A stretch of DNA of 64,000 nt, taken from positions 62,001 through 126,000 of the forward strand of contig JAYRFK010000052.1 in the NCBI GenBank assembly GCA_041908445.1, in the 5' to 3' direction. The notes below the pieces were generated by a model. That model had not been told where the DNA came from. It saw only the letters and a program-made list of their open reading frames with translations, and ran no database searches. Source of the DNA: JAEUJM01 sp041908445. Its GTDB lineage: Bacteria; Actinomycetota; Acidimicrobiia; Acidimicrobiales; DATDAH01. Below, piece after piece: positions 57,495-64,000 of this stretch. Each line of letters opens with the position of its first letter. Within the stretch, counting starts at the first letter, position 1. Both the position numbers and the translations under genes were made by a program.

Positions 57495-58688
57495 TCAGGC
57501 GCGCTGGTCCTCGGGGACCAGCACGCAGTGGGTGCCCCGGTAGATCGTGGGCATGCACTTGTTGCAGTGCACGCACAGCGACTCGCTCGTCGCCCCGGCG
57601 GCGAGCTTGTTCACCAGGTCGGGCTCGCGGAGCAGGCCGCGGCCCATGGCCACGAACTCGAAGCCCTCGGCCATGGCCTGGTCGATGGTCTCGCGCTTCG
57701 TGATGCCCCCGAGCAGGACGAGGGGCAGGTCGACCGCCTCGCGGAACTGGCGGGCGTAGGGCAGGAAGTACGCCTCCTCGAACGGGTACGACGGCAGGAA
57801 GCGCTTGCCGAGCACCTTGAACGCGGGGCGCACGAACTTCGGCATCGAGCGCGCCATCTCCCGCACCGGCGCCTCGCCCCGGAACAGGTACATCGGGTTC
57901 TGCAGCGAGCTGCCCCCGGTCAGCTCGACGGCGTCGAGGTGGCCGTCGGCCTCGAGCAGCTTCACGAAGGGCACGCTCTCGTCGAGCCAGAAGCCGCCGG
58001 GCACGCCGTCGTCCATGTTCACCTTGGCGAGCACCGCCACCTCGGCACCCGACGCGGCGACGGCCTCGCGCACCGCCTCGACGATGGCCCGGGGGAAGCG
58101 GGCCCGGTTCTCGAGGGGACCGCCCCACTCGTCGGTGCGCTTGTTGATCTTCGGGCTGAGGAACTCGCTGGGGAGGTAGCCGTGGCCGAGGTGGATCTCG
58201 ATGGCGTCGAACCCGCCGTCGACGACGATGCGGGCGGCGTCGGCGAAGTCCCGGGTGATGCGGTCGATGTCGTCGGCGGTGACCGCCCGGGTGCGCCGCA
58301 TGGCGAGGGGGCTGAACATCGCCGACGGGGAGAGGCCCTGGTAGCCGGCGCCCGCGGCGACCGCGCCGGCGTGGCCGAGTTGGGCGGAGACCTTGGCGCC
58401 CTCGGCGTGCACGGCGTCGGCGAGCCGCTGCAGCCCGGGCACCGCCTCGCGGCTGAGGATGATCTCGTTGGGCGTCCCGCAGCCCTCGGGGGAGACCGCG
58501 CAGTAGGCGACGGTGGTGAGGGCCACGCCGCCGGCGGCCATGGTGCGGTGGAACTCGATCAGCCGGTCGGAGACCACGTGGTCGAAGGTCATGCCCTCGA
58601 AGGTCGCCGCCTTCAGGATGCGGTTGCGTAGGGTGATCGGGCCCAGCTGGGCGGGGGCGAACGGCTCGGGGGCGGCGCTGGGGTCCAT
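57495..58688 (-). CDS. NADH:flavin oxidoreductase, Old Yellow Enzyme family
   Basis: 397 residues. TLRNRILKAATFEGM opens the TIM barrel. QLGHAGAVA, IEIHLGHGYLPSEFLSPKIN (substrate His pair region) and LLGGITKRETIDQAMAEGFEFVAMGRGLL (FMN phosphate) are present. The C-terminal CVHCNKCMPTIYRGTHC suggests remnants of an Fe-S cluster motif, as in 2,4-dienoyl-CoA reductase FadH-like enzymes, although the long C-terminal domains are absent. It reduces activated C=C bonds. Tail to tail with the CoA ligase. Confidence 0.88.
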   Translation of the reverse strand: MDPSAAPEPFAPAQLGPITLRNRILKAATFEGMTFDHVVSDRLIEFHRTMAAGGVALTTVAYCAVSPEGCGTPNEIILSREAVPGLQRLADAVHAEGAKVSAQLGHAGAVAAGAGYQGLSPSAMFSPLAMRRTRAVTADDIDRITRDFADAARIVVDGGFDAIEIHLGHGYLPSEFLSPKINKRTDEWGGPLENRARFPRAIVEAVREAVAASGAEVAVLAKVNMDDGVPGGFWLDESVPFVKLLEADGHLDAVELTGGSSLQNPMYLFRGEAPVREMARSMPKFVRPAFKVLGKRFLPSYPFEEAYFLPYARQFREAVDLPLVLLGGITKRETIDQAMAEGFEFVAMGRGLLREPDLVNKLAAGATSESLCVHCNKCMPTIYRGTHCVLVPEDQRA

Positions 58689-58857
58689 GGGGCCTCGATT
58701 CGGGCGGCGGCGGCGGGCGGGGTGCCCGGAGGCCCCCATTCTTGACCGCAGGTGAGCAGGGTAGGGACGCCGCCGTCCAGCCGGGCCTCAGGGGACGGCC
58801 TGCGCCGGACGATGCACCCAGGACCGGGGCGCCGACGACCTGCCAGGAGATCGCGAC

Positions 58858-60792
58858 GTGAGGACGACCCAGGGGCGGCACCACCCGTGGTGGACCGTCA
58901 CCGTCGTCGGCGCCGTCGCGGTGGTGCTCACCGCCACCGCGCCCGCCGGCGCCACCGCCCGCCAGACCGAGCCCGAACCGACCACGACCACGGCCGCCAC
59001 CGCGCTCGAGCCGGGCAGCACGCCCCCGCCGGTGCCGGCGACGGTGCCCGAGGACGCGCCCACGACGACCACCGCCGCCCCATCCGGCGCGGAGGCGGGC
59101 GCGGGAGCGGAGGCCGGTCCGGGGTTCACGAGCACGCCGGCCGAGGGCGCCACCGGCACCCGGATCCAGGTCGCGGGCGCGGGCTGCCTCCTGCCCGGCA
59201 CGGACCAGCCCGGTGACGGCGTCGTGGTCACCCTGGTGCAGCGGGGTGCGGTGTTCGCCGACACGACCGTCCCCGTCGCCGGCGACGGGCGGTGGGCCGG
59301 CGAGCTGGTCGTGCTGGCCGGCGTCCCCCGCGGCGACTACCGGGTCAAGGCGGTCTGCGCCTCCCCCGGCTACGACGAGCAGGACCCGGTCACCTACGCC
59401 CGCCGCTCGTTCCGGGTCACCGGCGAGGGGGCGGGCGCACCCACCGAGGACGCCGTGGCGCCCCCCTTCAACGGTGGGCCCGAGCCCTTCCCCGAGTACG
59501 ACGGCCAGTCGACGTGCAGCCCGAACGAGAAGCCGGGGATGGCTGCGTTCCGCCGGCTCGTCCAGTCCCACTACGGCGGGGGCAGCCTCGGCGTCGGCCG
59601 GGCGTGCAGCGTGGGCTCCACCAGCGAGCACAAGGAGGGCCGGGCCTGGGACTGGGCCATGAACGCCGGCAGCGCCCGGGACCGGGCCACCGTCCAGCGG
59701 GTCATGGACTTCCTGTTCGCCACCGACGCCAACTGCGAGCCCTTCGCCAACGCCCGCCGCCTCGGCGTGATGTACATCATCTGGAACCGCCACATGTTCC
59801 GGCTCTACGACACCGACCGGGGCTGGGCGCCGTACTCGGGTCCGTCCCCCCACACCGACCACGTCCACTTCAGCCTCACCCGGGACGGCGGCGCCGGCCG
59901 GGTGAGCTACTGGTCCCGGACCTACCACGCCCCCACCTTCCGGGCCGGCGACCGCGACGTGGTCGGCCTCCACGCCAACCCGGCGTGGGACCGCGCCCAG
60001 ACCGGCGACTTCGACGGGGACGGGCGCGACGACCTGCTCTGGTACCGGCCCGGCGGCGAGGACGACCACGTCTGGTGGTCGGCCGGCGGCGGCCGGTTCT
60101 CCGACGACGTCCGCCACGTCGGGGGCGACTACCGGGCCTTCACCGGCGACTTCAACGGCGACTGCCGCGACGACATCTTCTGGTACGGGCCCGGGTCCGC
60201 ACGCGACCACATCTGGCTCGGCGGCGCCTCCCGCACGTTCCGGAACCTCGACGTCACCGTGAACGGGGACTACTGGCCCGTCGTCGGCGACTTCAACGGC
60301 GACCGGGCCGAGGACGTCTTCTGGTACCGGCCCGGCGCGGGCACCGACCCCGTCTGGTTCGGCACGTTCTACGGGCGCTTCGTGGGACGCACCGAGCGGG
60401 CCGACGGGTCGTACCAGCCCTTCGCCGGGGACTTCGACGGCGACGGTCGCGACGACGTCTTCTGGTACGGCCCCGGCACCCGGCCCGACGCGATCTGGCG
60501 GGGCACGAGCGGCAACCGCTTCGTCCCCGAGTCGACCTCGGTCGCGTACGACGCCGTGCCCGTGCCCGGCGACTACAACGCCGACCACCGCACCGACGTC
60601 TTCTGGTACCGGCGCGGGACCGCGGGCGACACCATCTGGCTGGGCACTGCCAACGGCGGCTTCGTCGGCAACCCGGTGACGATGGACGCCTCGTTCGGGG
60701 TGGTGGCCGCCGGCGACGTCGACGGCAACGGTCGCGACGACGTGCTCTTCCACGGCGACCCCGACCGCCGCGACCGCTTCTGGCTCTACTGA
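58858..60792 (+). CDS. Secreted peptidase-like protein with FG-GAP/VCBS repeat propeller
   Basis: 644 residues from a GTG after CAGGAG. A signal peptide, a Thr/Pro linker and a beta domain (about 80-200) precede residues 215-360, which look like a D-Ala-D-Ala carboxypeptidase-type zinc domain: EHKEGRAWDWAMN and the closing HTDHVHFSL. From about 370 to the end come six or seven FG-GAP-like repeats, GDFDGDGRDDLLWYRPGG, GDFNGDCRDDIFWYGPG, GDFNGDRAEDVFWYRPG and so on, with calcium-loop DxDxDGxxD motifs forming an integrin-like propeller. It probably acts on peptidoglycan or a surface polymer outside the cell. Confidence 0.83.
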   Translation: MRTTQGRHHPWWTVTVVGAVAVVLTATAPAGATARQTEPEPTTTTAATALEPGSTPPPVPATVPEDAPTTTTAAPSGAEAGAGAEAGPGFTSTPAEGATGTRIQVAGAGCLLPGTDQPGDGVVVTLVQRGAVFADTTVPVAGDGRWAGELVVLAGVPRGDYRVKAVCASPGYDEQDPVTYARRSFRVTGEGAGAPTEDAVAPPFNGGPEPFPEYDGQSTCSPNEKPGMAAFRRLVQSHYGGGSLGVGRACSVGSTSEHKEGRAWDWAMNAGSARDRATVQRVMDFLFATDANCEPFANARRLGVMYIIWNRHMFRLYDTDRGWAPYSGPSPHTDHVHFSLTRDGGAGRVSYWSRTYHAPTFRAGDRDVVGLHANPAWDRAQTGDFDGDGRDDLLWYRPGGEDDHVWWSAGGGRFSDDVRHVGGDYRAFTGDFNGDCRDDIFWYGPGSARDHIWLGGASRTFRNLDVTVNGDYWPVVGDFNGDRAEDVFWYRPGAGTDPVWFGTFYGRFVGRTERADGSYQPFAGDFDGDGRDDVFWYGPGTRPDAIWRGTSGNRFVPESTSVAYDAVPVPGDYNADHRTDVFWYRRGTAGDTIWLGTANGGFVGNPVTMDASFGVVAAGDVDGNGRDDVLFHGDPDRRDRFWLY

Positions 60793-60832
60793 CCCGGGAA
60801 CGGCGTGGGGCGACGCCTCCGTGCTCGACTCC

Positions 60833-60838
60833 TAAGGT
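60833..60838 (+). promoter_or_regulatory. -10 hexamer TAAGGT, leaderless promoter for universal stress protein
   Basis: TAAGGT ends 7 nt before the ATG at 60846. Confidence 0.5.
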
Positions 60839-60845
60839 GGCACCC

Positions 60846-61277
60846 ATGGGACGCATCGTGGTGGGGGTCGACGCCTCCGAGTGCGCCCGCCGCGCCCTGG
60901 TCTGGGCCCTGCGGGAGGGAGCGCTCCGCGGCGACACCGTGAAGGTGGTCGGCGCCTGGAGCTACACCGACCAGGCGGCCCTGACCGGCCACGACTTCAC
61001 GCCCGCGTTCGACGACGCCGCCGCCCAGGCCGCGGTGGCCGGGATCGTGGACGGCGTGCGGGCCGCCGACCCGGCGCTCGCCGCGGTCGACGTCGAGATC
61101 GCGGCGGTCAACGACCTGCCCGCCCGGGCCCTGCTGGCGGCCGCCGAGGACGCCGACCTCGTCGTCGTCGGCGCCCGCGGGATCGGGGGCGTGAAGGAGC
61201 TGCTGCTCGGCTCGGTCAGCCATCAGGTGGTCGAGCACAGTCCCGTCCCCGTCGTGGTCGTCCACGACCGGCGCTGA
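60846..61277 (+). CDS. Universal stress protein, UspA family
   Basis: 143 residues. MGRIVVGVDASECARRALVW starts the fold, and the ATP-binding signature G-2X-G-9X-G(S) is in GARGIGGVKELLLGSVS, ending VPVVVVHDRR. A cytoplasmic ATP-binding stress protein. Single gene with a leaderless-looking promoter, convergent with hisG. Confidence 0.92.
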   Translation: MGRIVVGVDASECARRALVWALREGALRGDTVKVVGAWSYTDQAALTGHDFTPAFDDAAAQAAVAGIVDGVRAADPALAAVDVEIAAVNDLPARALLAAAEDADLVVVGARGIGGVKELLLGSVSHQVVEHSPVPVVVVHDRR

Positions 61278-61303
61278 ACGACCACCGGCGGGCCGCCGCT
61301 CCG

Positions 61304-61348
61304 CAGGTCAGCCGGCTCAGCAGGTCAGCAGGTCAGCCGCTGGTCAGC
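61304..61348. repeat. Short CAGGTCAGC direct repeats at the 3' end of hisG
   Basis: CAGGTCAGC occurs at 61304-61312, 61321-61329 and 61329-61337, with a degenerate CTGGTCAGC at 61340-61348 that reaches into the hisG stop. CCGCTGGTCAGCGG at 61337-61350 is also an inverted repeat. Possibly slippage-derived; it may help terminate transcription. Confidence 0.6.
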
Positions 61349-62333
61349 GGCGGGCGTCGACGCCCGAGAAGAACGCCTCGGCGAAGTGGTGGCTGGGGCG
61401 CACCATGAGGTCGACCTTCTCGATGACCGCGTTCTCGGCACCGTGCTCGCGCAGGAGGCGGAGCACCTCGTGCACATCGGCGATGGCGAGGTGGCCGTCG
61501 AGCTCGGTGCCCCGCTCGGCCTCGATCCAGGCACTGTCGAGCAGCACGCCGTCGAGCGCCGCGCGCGTCCCGGCGTCGGCCTCGGGGAAGTGGGCCCGCA
61601 CCACCCGCGTCTCGCCGGCGGCGAGGGCCGACTCCACGAGGTCGACGACCTGGGTGAACGCGCTCCGCCGGGTCGGCGTCCAGATCAGGGGGTCGGCGGC
61701 GGCCACCAGGCACGCCTGGGAGCGCAGGGCGCGACCGCCTTCGATCTGCTTGAGGCCGTTGGCGTCGAGGGTCGTGCCGGTGGAGGTGAGGTCCACGATG
61801 ATGTCGGCGGTGCCGGCCTTGGGCGCCCCCTCGGTGGCGCCGAGCGAGGCCACGATCCGGTAGTCGCCGAACCCCGAGCGGGCGAAGTGGGCGCGGGTGA
61901 GGTTGGGGAACTTGGTGGCGACCCGCAGCACCCGGCCGTGGTCGTGGCGGATGTCGGCGGCGACCTCGACGAGGTCCTCCATGGTGGCGACGTCGAGCCA
62001 GATGGCGGGCACGCCGACGACGAGGTCGGCCCGGCCGAACTGGAGGTCCTCGATGACGACGTCGACCGGGCTCGGGGCGCCCGGCTCGGCGGCCGCCTCG
62101 CTGACCAGGTCGAGCCCGGTGATGCCGGCGTGGGCCTGGCCCGAGGCGATGAGCTCGGGGATCTCGTCGGCGCGCGACAGCAGCACCTCGACGCCCGGCA
62201 GGCCCGCCATGCGGGCGGCGTACGAGCGGCCGCCCCGCTTGATGGGGATGAAGCAGCGGTCGAGCAGGTCGAGGGTGCCGTCGTGCAGCGAGCCCTTGGC
62301 CACCACGCACAGGACGAGGACGTCGTCGCTCAC
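61344..62333 (-). CDS. hisG: ATP phosphoribosyltransferase, HisZ-associated long form
   Basis: 329 residues from a GTG overlapping the hisZ stop (GTGA). VVAKGSLHDGTLDLLDR starts domain I; LSRADEIPELIASGQAHAGI, RVLRVATKFPNLTRAHF and the PRPP loop VDLTSTGTTLDANGL follow. VASLGATEGAPKAGTADII and ALRSQACLVAA match, as I remember, the roughly 325-residue alphaproteobacterial HisG, not the 280-290-residue actinobacterial long form with its ACT-like domain. It catalyses the first step of histidine synthesis. The adjacent hisZ is its regulatory partner. Confidence 0.9.
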   Translation of the reverse strand: MSDDVLVLCVVAKGSLHDGTLDLLDRCFIPIKRGGRSYAARMAGLPGVEVLLSRADEIPELIASGQAHAGITGLDLVSEAAAEPGAPSPVDVVIEDLQFGRADLVVGVPAIWLDVATMEDLVEVAADIRHDHGRVLRVATKFPNLTRAHFARSGFGDYRIVASLGATEGAPKAGTADIIVDLTSTGTTLDANGLKQIEGGRALRSQACLVAAADPLIWTPTRRSAFTQVVDLVESALAAGETRVVRAHFPEADAGTRAALDGVLLDSAWIEAERGTELDGHLAIADVHEVLRLLREHGAENAVIEKVDLMVRPSHHFAEAFFSGVDARR

Positions 62334-63598
62334 GTTTCCTCCTCCTCGCCGGCGGCACCCGACTCGTCGCCGACCACCGAGCCGTGGAGCTGGAGCTGCA
62401 CCCGCTCGAGGCCGAGCGAGAACCCGACCGCGGGGACGGGCGCGGTGCCACCGACCGACTCGACGAGGTCGTCGTAGCGACCGCCACCGCAGAGCTGACT
62501 CTCGGTCGAGTCCGTGCCGTCGTGGATCTCGAACACGAAGCCCGTGTAGTAGTGGATGCCGCGTCCCATGCGGGGCCGGAGGCGCACGGCGGCGGGGTCG
62601 AGGCCCCGTTCGGCGAGCAGCTCGGCGCGCCGGTCCCAGTCGTCGGCGACCGCGGCCAGCGCCGGGGACGCGGCCCGCTCGGCGATGGTGCGGATCTGGG
62701 CCAGGCCCTCGGCGAGCGGGGCGTCGACCGCGAGCACGCCGGCGAGGGCCTCGGCGATCGCCGGCTCGATCGGGCCCCGGGCCTCGGCCCGGCTGAGCAG
62801 GCGCCGGGCGATCTCCTCGGGGGTGCGCACGCCGACGTGCTCGGGCCCGGCGGCGGTGAGGATCCGGCCGAGCAGGGCGTCGCGCTGGGCCGCCGGGGTG
62901 CGGTCGAGCAGGGCCACGACCTCGTCGCCGCCGTCGGCGCCCGCAACCCCGTCGCCGGCCGCCCCGTCGGCGCCGGTCCCGGCCGCGGCCTCGCGGGAGG
63001 CGGCCAGCTCGCGCTCGAGCGCAGCCCAGTCGGGGGCCGCCCGGGTGAGGCGGACCCGCCAGCCGGGCGACAGGCGCTCGTCGCCGAGCAGCGCCCCGAA
63101 GAACGACACGTCGCCCACCTCGACCCGCAGGCCGTCGAGGCCGTAGGAGCGGAGCAGGCCGTGGGCCAGGGCCAGGATCTCGGCGTCGGCCGCGGCGCGG
63201 TCCTCGTCGCCGAAGTGCTCGGCGCCGGCCTGGGTGAACTGGCGGTACCGGCCCTCACGGGGCCAGTCGAAGCGGAAGACCGAGCCGACGTAGTAGCAGC
63301 GGAAGACCTCGTCGCGGCCGTGGATGCTGTCGGCGTAGAGCCGGGCGGTCGGGATGGTCATCTCCGGCCGCAGGCAGACCTCGTGGCCGCCCGGGTCGGT
63401 GAAGATGTACATGCGGCTGCGGATCTCCTCGCCCAACCGGTCGAGGAAGGGGGCGGCCCGCTCGAGGATGGGCGGCTTGACCGGCCCGTAGCCGGCGCCG
63501 CGGAACCAGGCCCGGGACGCCTCGGCGAGGGCCTCGGCCCGGACGGCCTGCTCCTCGGCGAGGTCGAAGGCGCCGGAGACCGGCTCGGTGGTGGCCAT
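62330..63598 (-). CDS. hisZ: ATP phosphoribosyltransferase regulatory subunit (HisS paralog)
   Basis: 422 residues. Class II aminoacyl-tRNA synthetase-like: motif 2 FRFDWPREGRYRQFTQAGAE and motif 3 region VPAVGFSLGLERVQ, with GRGIHYYTGFVFEI. It lacks the C-terminal anticodon-binding domain, and a low-complexity Ala/Gly stretch (TGADGAAGDGVAGADGG) interrupts the helical insertion. Position between hisS and hisG, 11 nt after hisS and overlapping hisG, supports the HisZ role: an allosteric partner binding HisG. No synthetase activity is expected. Confidence 0.88.
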   Translation of the reverse strand: MATTEPVSGAFDLAEEQAVRAEALAEASRAWFRGAGYGPVKPPILERAAPFLDRLGEEIRSRMYIFTDPGGHEVCLRPEMTIPTARLYADSIHGRDEVFRCYYVGSVFRFDWPREGRYRQFTQAGAEHFGDEDRAAADAEILALAHGLLRSYGLDGLRVEVGDVSFFGALLGDERLSPGWRVRLTRAAPDWAALERELAASREAAAGTGADGAAGDGVAGADGGDEVVALLDRTPAAQRDALLGRILTAAGPEHVGVRTPEEIARRLLSRAEARGPIEPAIAEALAGVLAVDAPLAEGLAQIRTIAERAASPALAAVADDWDRRAELLAERGLDPAAVRLRPRMGRGIHYYTGFVFEIHDGTDSTESQLCGGGRYDDLVESVGGTAPVPAVGFSLGLERVQLQLHGSVVGDESGAAGEEEET

Positions 63599-63609
63599 CG
63601 TCGCCGCCC

Positions 63610-64000
63610 TCAGCCCTCGCCGCCCGGCGCGGTGCCGCGGCCGACGATCTCGGCGACGGTGGCCACGAGGTCGGCGCGGGGCACGGAGCGCTGCGCGGGC
63701 TGGCCCGAGCGCCACTCGTCGCGGTCGGCGATGCCCTTGGCCAGCTCTTCGCCGAGGGCGAGGTCCTTCACCACGACCTCGCCGGCGTCGAACTCCCGGG
63801 AACCGGCGATGACCGCGGCGGCCGAGCGCCGGCGGTCGGCGTACTTGAGCTGGGCCTTGAACGAGCGCTGGTCGGGGTACAGCTCGGCGGGGATGCCGGC
63901 GTCGCGCAGCTCGGTGACCATCGCCTGGTAGTCGGCGAGGCGCTCGCCGTCCATGATCGTGACCACGACGGGGCCGCGGGGCGCCGCCGCCTCGCCGGCC
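63610..64000 (-). CDS. hisS: Histidyl-tRNA synthetase, C-terminal part (continues past window)
   Basis: The last 129 residues are present. VVVTIMDGERLADYQAMVTE, IPAELYPDQRSFKAQLKYAD and AAVIAGSREFDAGEVVVKDL form the class IIa anticodon-binding domain of HisRS. The catalytic core lies beyond position 64000. It charges tRNA-His. Located directly before hisZ in the same direction, so the synthetase and its paralog stand side by side. Confidence 0.85.
   Translation of the reverse strand, partial: AGEAAAPRGPVVVTIMDGERLADYQAMVTELRDAGIPAELYPDQRSFKAQLKYADRRRSAAAVIAGSREFDAGEVVVKDLALGEELAKGIADRDEWRSGQPAQRSVPRADLVATVAEIVGRGTAPGGEG

Overview
The window is high-GC actinobacterial chromosome (GC well above 65 percent by eye; nearly every third codon position is G or C). 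The class is inferred to be Acidimicrobiia or a near relative. Supporting signs are the density of acyl-CoA and F420-type enzymes, SLH-domain and Thr-rich-linker surface proteins, KstR-like operators and many leaderless-looking promoters. About 60 genes are packed on both strands with frequent GTGA or TGATG stop/start overlaps. No gene-free stretch exceeds 300 bases; the two longest (18507-18709 and 18917-19141) hold little beyond a hairpin, an operator and promoters. I saw no tRNA, rRNA, CRISPR array, insertion sequence or phage gene, so this reads as ordinary chromosome with several unusual local modules.

1-11.3 kb: a putrescine/amine catabolism pair (class III aminotransferase, PatD-type aldehyde dehydrogenase) diverges from an Lrp/AsnC regulator over an inverted repeat. 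Then come a two-domain dCTP deaminase, an MBOAT/SGNH pair for acyl transfer to a surface glycan, and a minus-strand operon of lipoprotein, class A penicillin-binding protein and a trypsin-fold protein whose catalytic His and Ser appear replaced. 11.4-20.5 kb: acyl-CoA dehydrogenase; a three-gene operon of two beta-propeller lipoproteins and a sarcosine/N-methyltryptophan-type oxidase; an orphan ParA with a proline-rich tail-anchored partner; small genes, one behind a KstR-like operator; a membrane-anchored subtilase. 20.5-25.5 kb: EEP phosphodiesterase, aldehyde dehydrogenase, and a wall-remodelling group (Rpf-like lipoprotein, DUF348/G5-like-NodB deacetylase, L,D-transpeptidase).

25.5-34.9 kb: peroxiredoxin, VOC proteins, DUF3445 heme demethylase-like protein, EthD-like and SnoaL-like proteins, D-aminoacylase-type amidohydrolase, PPK2, a molybdopterin oxidoreductase and a CMD/AhpD-like protein. 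34.9-43.8 kb: secreted and surface proteins (SGNH-Fn3-SLH esterase, prealbumin-like repeats, YceI, Vgb-RTX propeller, M15 peptidase, beta-lactamase-fold esterase) plus a solitary N6-adenine methyltransferase. 43.8-58.7 kb: lipid/steroid-type catabolism (three enoyl-CoA hydratase-family proteins, DECR-like reductase, luciferase-like and DDN-type oxidoreductases, a third aldehyde dehydrogenase divergent from a FadD19-like CoA ligase over a KstR-like box, Old Yellow Enzyme), interspersed with a fused spermidine-synthase membrane protein and a CHAP protein. 58.8-64 kb: a peptidase-like/FG-GAP secreted protein, a universal stress protein, and hisS-hisZ-hisG, in which HisG resembles the roughly 325-residue alphaproteobacterial form that works with HisZ.

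The signals most worth follow-up are the set of TAnnnT hexamers 6-8 nt before start codons, two KstR-like boxes on promoters, the pseudoprotease in the PBP operon, the RpfB-like domain reshuffle, the propeller-propeller-oxidase operon and the orphan ParA pair. All family assignments come from reading motifs and remembered families; no search was run.
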